Shown piece after piece: positions 56,201 through 64,000 of a DNA stretch of 64,000 nt. Source of the stretch: Culex pipiens pallens (Eukaryota; Arthropoda; Insecta; Diptera; Culicidae); assembly GCF_016801865.2 (NCBI RefSeq), contig NC_068938.1, forward strand, positions 54,696,937-54,760,936. The letters are read 5' to 3'. The position numbers and the translations under genes were made by a program. The notes beneath the pieces were generated by a model. That model was not told where the DNA came from and did not search any database. It saw only the letters and a list, made by a program, of their open reading frames with translations. Every line of letters begins with the position of its first letter. Within the stretch, counting starts at the first letter, position 1.

Positions 56201-59200
56201 AAATCCCTATTTGAATTTCTTTTTTGCTAAATTTATTGTTATGGCTTTTCTCTCTGGTTTAATTCATCCTAGCAAAAATAAATTTGATCATATAATTTTC
56301 AGCGTTTCAACATTCTGGGTCTTGAGATTAAGATAAAGCTATTCTGGATTTTAAATTCTATTTATTGAATACAACATAATTTTAACGTTTGTGGTTTTTG
56401 CGTTCCTTCCGACGGAACCCTTAATCATAAAACGATTTTAATTTTTGTTCTCAAATACTTTCATAAAAATTAAATTGTTGTGAAACTCTGTTGTATATTT
56501 GTCGCGCAAAATTATTTTTCCTATTATGGCGCGGATTTCGCGCGGATTGGGTTTTTGGGACGGCGCGGATTTGGCGCGGATTTTTTTTCGACTTCTCCGT
56601 AACAACCCTGAACTGGTGATCTTTTCCCTTCTGGATTCGATTGCTTAGTATCGTCACAAGCCGGACCTTATCATGACACCTTAGGGAGTCGCATTCCCTT
56701 TCTATGGAATGATAACAGTAAGTTAAGAAATAGTCACTGAATCCAGTTTGTAAATGCGGCCCGATACTCTTCATGAGTCATGGGAAATATTTACTTTGCT
56801 TTGCAAATTATGAAATGTCTTTCAAAAACACAATATTTGTGTTAGCATTTTTTAGCATTAGCATTTGGAGGACGCCCTACCACCGGAAGGCTCCACAACG
56901 CTTATCCCTCTGTTTGGTCTGGTTGTGTTAGACCCTCATCCGGAACAATAATCCAACACGGGAGATACCATGTCTTCATCTTTTGATGAGTGTGTAATAC
57001 AGCCCAGGGCATAAGGGGGTCCAGGCCGGGTCCAAGCTATCCTCAGGGATATGAAGGATCGTTAGTAAACACCTATCTAAAGTGCGCAAGGACCCCTACG
57101 TCACCTTAGTGGTATAGATGTTTGTAGGGAGGTTTTGGACTCAATGTTAGTAGGAGAGGTAGAACCCTAGGATACACCTCGAAAGGCGTTGCGGGTTGGT
57201 TGTAACAGTATTCCTAATTCCAGTCTATGCTCACCAAGTCGCCATGGCCTAGTGGTTAGCATTTTTGCTTACCAATCCAAAGGACGGGGGTTCGAACCCC
57301 GCCTTCGGCGACTTTGATTTTTCGTTTATATTCAGCATTTCAAGTATTTCTATGTCCTTAACTTTCTCGATGGGAGCAGATGGGAATCGAACCCAGAACC
57401 ATTCGCTTACAAAGCAAACACTGTAACCATTCAGCCACAGCTGCTCCATAACACAATATTTGTGTTATATTGAAAATTATAAACTAAAAATTTTCATCAG
57501 GCGAAAAACCATGCCTTTTGATGAAAATTTCAGTATTTTCAAAAATATTGTATTTGGTCACACCCCAAATCTGATACAAGTAACAATTCATAAATAATTA
57601 CAGTTCCTTCTGGAAATCTAATCGCTGCCCCAGACTCAACACTCACCTCTGGCACACGACGTAACTGATGTGCGACTGATTCCTGCCGTGGAAGATGGTG
57701 CGCGTGGTCAGATCGAACGCCTTCACCGGCGGCATCGTCTGGAACTTGTACGAATCGACCGAGTACTCGACGTGCATTTGGAGGATCGCATAACCAACAC
57801 CCTTGGCGTGCACGCGGACCGTACCCCACGCGTTTGGAATCTGAAACAGTTGATTGACCATTAGAAGGGATCTTGCGAAAATGTGGCGATCCTTACCTCC
57901 AAACTCTGCGCGGCAGCCAGGTTCCGATTTCCAATGTGCAGCACCTTGGACTCACCCGGCAGTGACGTCGCGTCGATCGTCACCGACAGGCTGGTCACGT
58001 CCGCGACGCGATTCTTCTTGCTGTACTCGCCCAGCGCCAGCATCACGATGCCGGTGTCCTGCGAGGAGGCCCACCCGCCGTCGGTCAGACGCTGCGAGTT
58101 GAGCCAGCGCACGATCGGTTCCACGATGAACGTTTCCTGGCGGGACACGTACGTGAGCAGGGCGTACGCCGTCGTCTCGATGTTCAGCGAGTCGTACTTG
58201 TAGGGGAGACGGGGCAGGCTGAAGTAGCGCTGGTTTTCCAGCTTGGTCGGCGGTTGCGGGACCTCGTCGTTACCCCAGTAGGAGAGATCGGCTGGAAGGA
58301 GAGAGAGGAAATTAGTTAGTTTTGACGGAAGCTCGATCATACGATGTGAACTTACCGATATTCCGCATCCTGCTGGCGAGAATCTTGAAGGCGTGCTCCG
58401 CCTGCGGCGCCTTCGCCTTGGCCAGCGCGTAACTCACGATCGAGATCTCGTACGGCGAGCCAAAGTCCTTGATCAGTCCGATGTTGCGCTCGATGAACTT
58501 GTACGCCTTTTGCTCCGCCAGGACTACGCTCGAACTGAGGCGCTGAAATCAAAATGATCATTAAAATTGGGATTTACGATCAAGTGATCGTAACAACTTA
58601 CCCCGGAGATGTCTTTAACCGAGGACAGCGTGATCAGCACGTGTGCCGTCAGTGTAATGTTCTTCGATCGGATGATCTCGTTCTTCGGGTCGATGGACGA
58701 CTGGTTGACCTTGCGATCGGGCAGCCACGTGACCTCCCAAAACGATCCGTCGTCCTTCTGATGCTGCAGGATGTAGTGGATGTTCTTCTGGATCACCACC
58801 GGGTCGATGTAGATGAAGTTTTCGTACTCGTAGAACGAAGCCTCGGTGAAGATGCGCGCGCAGTACGCCGTCAGCCAAACGGACGAGTCCGACTGGTTCC
58901 AGTCCGAGCGGAACAGCGAAAAAGATCCGTCGTCGTTCATGTAGCTGAGCTGCTTCTGGTAGCCAATGTTCATGTACTGGAAGGCGAGCTTCTCCGTCCG
59001 CTTGTTACGCTGCTTGATGTTACGCATGTACTGGATCGTGTAGAAGTTCGCGGCGAAGCTGAACATGTTCTGTTCGGCCGAGTCCATCGGAAGCGAGAGC
59101 AGTGAAGTGGCGTTGATCGGCATTGTGGGGAAGATCGCACCGACGACGTCTCCCACGACTGAGAGACGAGCCTTGTTCGATCCGAATACGTAGTAACGAT

Positions 59201-62200
59201 CGATCTCGTACGGGATGATCGGCGTTTCCGTCACGTTGACGTGCATGTACTGCAGGAACTCGGCACGGTTACTCAAATCAAGCAGGATCGATTGGTGACG
59301 GTGCTGGACGAGGCCGTCCGGTTCGACGTTGATCTTGCGGCTGATTTGATGCGCTCCTAAAAGTGTTGAGGCGTGGATCGTAACCTCGATCTCGCCTAAC
59401 CGGGTTGGCACGATCGGCAAGTACACGTTGGACGAATCTTGCGCGTTCAAGTAGATGTAGAATTGATGCTCTCCAAAGGACGTCCTCGGGTTGTACGATC
59501 GTACGATGCCGTCTTCTTCCACGTGGATGAACTGATAGTCCGGAGAGCTGTGCAGCACAACGGTGACTTCAATGTCCACCGTTTGGTAGTTGAACACGGC
59601 CACACGAATACCGACCTGTTCGCCCTGTCGACAAACCGTCGGCATCTCCAGGTTGATGAAGAATGGCTGAACACCGACGTACTCGATCGGTTTCCGGATC
59701 ATTCCGTATCCGAGGCTGGAACTTACGCCGAAAGCGGACACGATCCACAGCGCCGGAATCTGCGGCACCTCCAAATTGAAAATGAACCTTCCATGCGGCC
59801 CGATGTTGATGTCCTTCCACAGCCACACGTTCTGGTAGTGTCTCAGGATCCTGTTGAACCGATACTTGCGGAAATCCGTCAACATGGTGCTGTTCCGATC
59901 GTCGCAACCCGCCTCATCCGTCCCATCCTCACAGTCAAAGTACCCGTCGCATCGCTTGTCACTTCGGTAGCACCTTCCGTTCAAGCACTCCGTATAGTTC
60001 AACGCAGGATCGCAAGTCATCGGTCGTCTCGGAACAATTCCGTCCGTAAACACGACCAACCCAGCAAACTCGAACGTCCGATTCGCATCAATTCCGAACG
60101 TCGAACTCGGGTAGTACACCAACTCGTCCGGATCTCCCTCGTGCGAGATCCACGTCTGCTTGAACGTCCCATTCGTCTGCTCATCAAACGACGCCATCTT
60201 GGTGATCACGTTCGCGTAGCTCAACTCGTTACCCGCCTGCATCGTGTAGAACGCATTGTCAATTCCGGAAAGCCCCACGTACGATCCCGGCTCGCCATAA
60301 ATCGCCACCTCAACCTTCTCCCCCGTCCGCGCCTTCCGATTGTTGATAAACACGGTAAAGTTATTCCGCGAGATCCCGTTCACCGGGAAGGTCAAACTGT
60401 CCGCGATCACCCGACCGTACCGTCCAATGTGCCACACCACGATCGTCGCCGCCGGGGCCATCTCGGCACTCAGCGTGATCGACATCGTGCGAACTCCACC
60501 GCTGATGATCTCCTGCCCCGTAACCAGCACGATTCCCTTCGACATGACGATGTAGTGGAAGTCCTTGATGTAAAAGTTGCTCTGCACGTGGAAGATCATG
60601 TACTCGCCCACCTTGGCGTCCTTGGTGCTGCTCGAAACCTTCAAGTTGTGATTGTTCGGCGAAAAGTGCGACAACATCAGCAGCTCCGCCGTGGCGCGTT
60701 CGCCCGACGGGTGGATGTAACTAGCCGAAAGTCGCATCGACTGGATCTCGTTCAGGAACTCATTGGTGGTCTTCGTGTTCTCCAGGTTAAGATCGTTCCG
60801 CAGATCGACCTTCAGCTCCCAAACCCCTGGCTTGTCCGACATTTGCAGCTCCTTCGGTTCGAACGTGTTTCGACCTCCACCGCTACGACTGTCGATCGTA
60901 CCGGAGATCTCCATCCGGCCCGGGTAGAACGGATCGATCGGCAGAGGCGACCCGTCGTGGTACTCCGCGATCAAGTACACCGTAAACGGCATCGACGGTT
61001 TGAAGACTTGCGGTGAGTTGCCGAGGAACGCGATCCGGATTGAGCTGTTGAAGATGCGCGTCATGGCGTAGCCCTCGATCACCTCGTCGTAGAAGCGTTC
61101 GCCGACGCGGGCCGTGATGAGTACCTCCATGCCGGCCAGGTTGGTGGTGAACAGTTGGGACAGTTCCGACATCGGGAACCGGAAGTGGTACGTTCCGTTG
61201 AAGTAGCGCAGGTAGGGGAGCGTGTCCCGGTAGGTGTTGGTCCACGAGTCCCACTGGGCGTCCGTATCGACCGGTTTCTTCACCCAGAAGGGCCACTCTT
61301 CGTCAAAGTTGAAGTGTCGCTCGATCATGAACGAATCCTGGTAGTTGTTTGAAGGGTATCGCTGGTCGTACGGCTGGTTGTCTTGATTTAGTTGGCTTGT
61401 GAACTGCGTCTGGGCGTTGTACAGGTTTGGATCGGTCTTTTGTAGATAGAACGGCACGTTCGGGTCGTACTCGCGCCGATTTCCCGTGTTCCAAACTCGG
61501 TTCATGTGGTTGATCGCCTGCGGGTTCATCCAGCCAATCGGTCTGATCGTTGCTTTTAGCGTAAGGTTACCCTTTACCGGCGTTCCGTTGGTGAAATTGG
61601 CCATGATCTTACCGTGGATGTACGGATCGGTTTGGAAGAAGAACGCCGGCATCGTGACGTTCACCTCGAATCGAGTCTGGTAGTACTCCTCAACGGAGAA
61701 GGTCGTCTCCTCGACCTGACCCTGCGCGATCACCCGGATCTTCCAATCGCCGTAGATCGGTTGATCGGACAGTTTGTACTCCAAGCTGACCGAACCCAAG
61801 TTCGACTGCCGAGAAAGCCACCGCCGCATGATGTGCTCGTTCGGATCCAGCATGTAAACATCGACGGCATCGTCGTATCCCTTCAGCTCGGTCGTGATCG
61901 GGATCGTCCTGAAACGGATCATCTCACCCTGCATGTACACCGGCTTGTCCGTCTGGATGAAGATCGTCATCGATCGCTGCGAAAACGTCAGCCGCGTTTC
62001 GTTCACAAACACGTACCCCCCGAAAGTGTTCTCGTACGATCCCTCAACCCGCAGTTTGTACTCCCCTTTCACACTGGTCGGCGGAATCCGCATCAGCAGC
62101 GTCTCCGGCACGCCCACCTGAATCGACTTCAGCTCGTTGCTCAACTCCACACCATCGCGCGAAATACTGGCCCGCACCGCCATCGGATGCTGCGATTCGA

Positions 62201-62735
62201 CCAGATTCACCGACACCTTGTAGATCTGCCCAGGTCGGACCATGCGCGAAGCCACCACAAAGTACGAAATCTCCTTGACCAGGGCGTTGTTGTTGAACAG
62301 GTCCAGGAACGAACTCCGGCTGCTACTGCCCGGCGAGTAGTTGAACCGACTGCGCGGCGTCGTCGAGAACCGCCCGAAGCTAAGGTCGCGCGGAGTGCTC
62401 GACTGGGTCGGTCCATCGCGATCGCGGCTCGGGTCGAACCGGTTGTCGATGCTGTTCGAGTCCAGCTGGCTCGTGCCACCGGGACCGTAGTAGTCCCGGT
62501 TGTTGTAGTTGGGGTTGCGAGGATCGCTACCCGCGGGCGGCGAGTTCCCCGGTTGGTACGATGGTCGAGCCCGGTTGAACGGGTCCAGCGGGTTGTATCG
62601 TGGCACATCGTTTGGGTTGTTGGACTGCGGTTGCTGCTGCGCTTGCGGTTGTTGGCCCCAGGTGGAACCGCTGAGACAGATCAGCAGCAGTACCGCACCC
62701 GACGCGATCGTCGGATGCCGTCTGCGTGCTGCCAT
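47239..62735 (-). CDS. Mcr: Macroglobulin complement-related protein (Mcr/TEP6 type)
   Basis: Seven coding exons on the minus strand: 62735-58602, 58542-58356, 58291-57897, 57840-57647, 47863-47689, 47621-47516 and 47453-47239. All phases agree and give about 1801 residues (Drosophila Mcr is about 1760). The start MAARRRHPTIASG opens a signal peptide; a Q/N/P-rich linker follows. Alpha-2-macroglobulin domains contain FIQTDKPVYMQGE and SVEEYYQTRFEV. An LDL-receptor class A module sits at about residues 908-942 (CYRSDKRCDGYFDCEDGTDE). At about residue 1215 the thioester motif GCGEQ is replaced by DSAEQNM, so no thioester can form, as in Mcr. A cysteine cluster (CEVCGSSQCPYC) and one hydrophobic segment near the C-terminus (SVVLLVAASVLIV) suggest membrane anchoring. 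Family members act in septate junctions, phagocytosis and, in Aedes, antiviral defence. A 9.8 kb intron splits exons 4 and 5. Confidence 0.93.
47864..49105. other. First part of the large Mcr intron
   Basis: AT-rich with scattered AGTATTTTGTGAAA words, also seen at 49.4-49.6 and 52.8-53.7 kb. A C-run and a purine-rich patch lie near 48460-48660. No gene. Confidence 0.4.
49106..49397. mobile_element. AATT-flanked MITE (copy E, forward, internally deleted)
   Basis: GGGTCCTAAAATGAAG to CTTTAGTACCC with AATT on both sides; about 30 bp of the family interior around the GAGTACAATGACC segment is missing. Lies in the Mcr intron. Confidence 0.85.
49640..51200. other. GC-richer, gene-like patch in the Mcr intron
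   Basis: Composition shifts to about half GC with several splice-like sites (for example TTGTCTTGCAG near 50667 and CGGACAG|TGAGTACC near 50715). Short coding-like runs appear on both strands (minus: SLKQDFLYLLGLDDDN at about 50440-50490). Nothing can be identified. It adjoins the Rpt5 and ZAD fragments and may share their origin. Confidence 0.3.
51229..51522 (+). pseudogene. Proteasome ATPase Rpt5 (PSMC3) fragment
   Basis: Plus-strand translation reads YSDIGGLDKQIQELIEAV, LPMTHKGMFKN, IHPPKGVL; then the Walker A region is lost by indels (HAFGWYLC in place of the GPPGTGKT segment). In a shifted frame it continues STFLKLAGPQLVQMFIGDSA and KLVRDTFALAKKKSPAI. This is the AAA-domain start of Rpt5. 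It lies inside a Mcr intron in antisense, lacks the rest of the gene and is frameshifted, so it is a dead fragment. Confidence 0.85.
51843..52516 (-). pseudogene. ZAD-type zinc-finger gene fragment
   Basis: Minus strand. An exon-like piece (ADKTTDCLGL then a GTGAGT donor at about 52385) is followed after a short gap by VDPTVRICAGCAERVNA, the second CxxC half of a ZAD domain. Next come DVCQFCLKVDGGVALVELF and, in another frame, VQTVRDCLGVEINSWDKL and KICGDCVGGVEELAEF, a second ZAD. Acidic linker sequence follows and no C2H2 fingers are present. At least two frameshifts make it a pseudogene. Insect ZAD proteins are usually DNA-binding regulators that dimerise through this domain. Confidence 0.6.
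52560..53149. other. AT-rich part of the Mcr intron
   Basis: AGTATTTT/AAAATACAG words repeated with no clear unit; no gene. Confidence 0.4.
53150..53330. mobile_element. Hairpin MITE, CCCCGTTGGTTGGTCAA type (copy 2)
   Basis: Shares CCCCGTTGGTTGGTCAA, AGTGACGAACTGTCAC, GGTAGTGTGTGTGAACTCC and TAAAAAGGGTGTCAAAC with the copy at 22.66 kb; arms inverted. Lies in the Mcr intron. Confidence 0.8.
53331..54700. other. AT-rich part of the Mcr intron, no gene
   Basis: Low complexity. A short ORF near 54191 has no features of a real gene. Confidence 0.4.
54796..56610 (+). mobile_element. CAGGG-ended 1.8 kb DNA element (copy 2), 6-bp target duplication
   Basis: CAGGGTTGTTACGGACGGCG at the left and CTCCGTAACAACCCTG at the right. 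AACTGG is duplicated at 54790-54795 and 56611-56616. Subterminal GCGCGGATTT repeats occur at both ends and a TTCTTAAA satellite in the middle. No transposase ORF; the longest open frame (about 55068-55412) shows no recognisable domain. Confidence 0.8.
55747..55945. repeat. TTCTTAAA octamer array inside the CAGGG element
   Basis: About 24 nearly perfect units. On the other strand the unit is TTTAAGAA, one base different from the TTTAATAA array in the sister element at 35.9 kb. Confidence 0.96.
57238..57312 (+). other. tRNA-like module within the composite SINE
   Basis: Acceptor-like ends GTCGCC/GGCGAC pair over six bases. Box A is TGGCCTAGTGG and the T-arm GGGGGTTCGAACCCC is intact. The anticodon arm (around GCTTACCAATCC) does not pair well, so it is not a working tRNA gene. 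Confidence 0.55.
57373..57447 (-). other. tRNA-like head (TGT loop) of the composite SINE
   Basis: Perfect 7-bp acceptor pairing (GGAGCAG/CTGCTCC). Box A is TGGCTGAATGG, anticodon arm TTTGC-TTTGTAA-GCGAA (TGT, threonine-like) and box B GGTTCGATTCC. It folds almost completely, so a tRNA-Thr-like gene cannot be excluded, but its position at the very end of a target-flanked insert favours a SINE promoter head. Confidence 0.55.
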
Positions 62736-62862
62736 GCTGCTGCCGTTACCGGCACGGGGCCAATTTTGGGGTCTGGAAATAAGGTAGAGAAGTCCGGAAT
62801 TAATTTGATGTTCGAAGGGAAATATTTGTGATTGAATTAGCCAGTTACACCATCCCACTTAC

Positions 62863-62960
62863 GAGACCAATTGATCGCGCTAACTACAATTCACGTTGAC
62901 CTATGAACCTAAGCTTAATGTGCTGATGATCTGAACTCAGTGGTTCACAAACTTTTACAG
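62863..62960 (-). other. Non-coding first exon of Mcr (3' border supported)
   Basis: A strong minus-strand donor, CTC|GTAAGTGGG, ends at 62863. The acceptor CTTATTTCCAG opens the leader of the next exon at 62772, giving a 90-nt intron in the 5' UTR. The upstream border is not defined by the sequence. Confidence 0.45.
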
Positions 62961-64000
62961 TTCTTGTTCGGTAACTGGGCGCTTGATAATTGGGTTGTAG
63001 CCCACTTAAAAGACGACAAACGTCAAAAAACAAAAACAAACCAAAACAACCAAGGGGGAAGTGGATGCAAAAATTAAGTGTTATAAATAAAAAATATGTT
63101 TTAAGTTTTTATGAAATTTCAAGTCACAATTAAAAGAAACTTAAAAAGCTAGCTCTGGGCAAAAATTTCAGTATTTTTTTTTTAATTTTATTAAGTGGAT
63201 ATTATGCATCGGTGGTCCCCTCGGCATTTTTCGTTCAGCCCAGTTACTGAACCAGTACTGTATTTATTAAAAGGCATTTCAAACATTGATTTCAGTTTTA
63301 ATTTGTTCAAATCTATACCAGGAACCACTGCCCCAAACCTATCCGATTGTAAGTGTCTGTACTTAAGCCACACTATGTAGTCATTCCTGCCCTAAACAAC
63401 GCTCTGCTAGTAGTCACGAGACGAATGATTCATTCAATTACTCTGTCTAACGACGACTACGGCAGAAGCTGAACTACGCCCAGCAATTTAAAACCGGCTT
63501 CTCTCCTGCTCCAACTTCTCCGTCTGGTGCTGATGTTCGCCAATACGTCACAATAGTGAATTTTATTTTCTGTTTTGCATGCAAACGGACAACATTCCGC
63601 TTTACTGCCGGTTGACCCTCCCGTATTTGATCGGCACACACGGCTTTGAACTTCAAAAAACACGTTGTCCAACACAAATGTCCATTCACTCCCAATAAAG
63701 AGGAAGAAGATCGTCGTCGTCGGCGTTGACAGTTGCAATTGGGGGGGCGATCCATTGTCAGGCCACACGCGCTTCCAACGGTTTGTTGATGGTGATATAA
63801 TGGATTTCGGGCCCAATTCTATGGGTCGAAAATTTGAAACTGAATGAAAGACAAAATTAATTTATCATGCCACAGTAGGTCGAAAAATTGTAGCGATTTG
63901 GTGCGGTGCCCAACCGGGAGACGTGGAAATAATAACAGAGCTTAGTCCCGCAGGAGTCGGTTCAATTTCCGTTCTTGGATTTAATGTGTAATTCTGTCGG
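62961..64000. other. Upstream DNA of Mcr, no gene seen
   Basis: No ORF with gene-like features, no recognised repeat ends and no RNA gene. Probably holds the Mcr promoter region. Confidence 0.4.

Larger units (their letters stand above)
54712..56735 (+). mobile_element. tRNA-headed SINE (CGT loop), copy 2, split by a DNA element
   Basis: Head 54712-54787: box A TAGCCCAGTGG, anticodon arm GCCTCGTAAGCGG, box B GGGTTCAAATCCCG. The body continues ACAACTGG, is interrupted at 54796, and resumes at 56611 with AACTGGTGATCTTTT and TTAGGGAGTCGC then CTATGGAATG. The same body follows the head of the copy at 7.9-8.1 kb. Confidence 0.7.
56845..57449 (-). mobile_element. Composite SINE with two opposed tRNA-like modules
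   Basis: The 18-bp word AACACAATATTTGTGTTA flanks it identically at 56827-56844 and 57450-57467. On the minus strand it starts ATGGAGCAGCTG with a tRNA-like head, runs through a second tRNA-like sequence in the opposite sense, then about 390 bp of unidentified body. It ends in a short repeated tail (AAATGCTAATGCTAAAAAAT). Long target duplication, Pol III-like head and simple tail fit a SINE mobilised by a LINE. Confidence 0.7.

Noticed and set aside
59439..61016. Plus-strand open frame of 525 codons
   Set aside because: It is the antisense shadow of the large Mcr exon; its composition is rich in H, R, V and L and has no recognisable domain. The same holds for 61614-62831 and 58554-59105.

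Overview
The window looks like nuclear DNA of a culicine mosquito, most probably Culex (inference). The genes are spliced insect genes with short GT-AG introns (about 55-110 nt) plus a few very long ones. The spaces between and inside them are packed with short inverted-repeat elements (MITEs), tRNA-derived SINEs, AT-rich octamer satellites and decayed retroelements, as is typical of culicine genomes. Eight whole genes and one partial gene are assigned; all exon joins were deduced by eye from splice sites, reading phase and family knowledge.

Layout. 1-4.1 kb: 3' end of the axonemal coiled-coil gene CFAP57 (+), exosome subunit RRP40 (-), and the minor-spliceosome zinc-finger protein ZMAT5 (+, divergent from RRP40). 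4.6-12.1 kb: an SLC12A9-type cation-chloride cotransporter-like gene (-), with a 4 kb intron that holds a SINE and about 1.5 kb of octamer satellite. 12.1-20.7 kb: a MITE-rich gap and a second satellite block. 20.7-21.9 kb: a GFOD-type oxidoreductase (+). 21.9-28 kb: a 3.5 kb nest of elements with TAA-flanked ends. 28.0-28.8 kb: a small nuclear protein that resembles Tantalus (-). 30.3-31.8 kb: a target-site-flanked retroelement with only a gag-like ORF. 33.3-34.6 kb: the geranylgeranyltransferase-I beta subunit (+). 35.4-37.2 kb: a 1.8 kb CAGGG-ended DNA element. 37.5-39.8 kb: a DNA transposon with an 8-bp target duplication that has captured pieces of host genes, including a NUP205-like fragment. 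41.1-42.6 kb: the nucleoporin ALADIN (-). 43-47 kb: MITEs and gene fragments. 47.2-62.7 kb: Mcr, a thioester-less complement-like protein (-), with a 9.8 kb intron containing Rpt5 and ZAD gene fragments, a second copy of the CAGGG element and a composite SINE. 62.9-64 kb: upstream DNA.

The host genes are unrelated housekeeping or immune/junction genes and do not form a pathway. The noteworthy content is the mobile DNA: a gene-capturing transposon, a 'half-LINE', a pair of 1.8 kb elements whose internal satellites have diverged into different octamers, a composite SINE with two opposed tRNA-like modules, and a set of octamer satellites that all fit one consensus, TTTWANAA.
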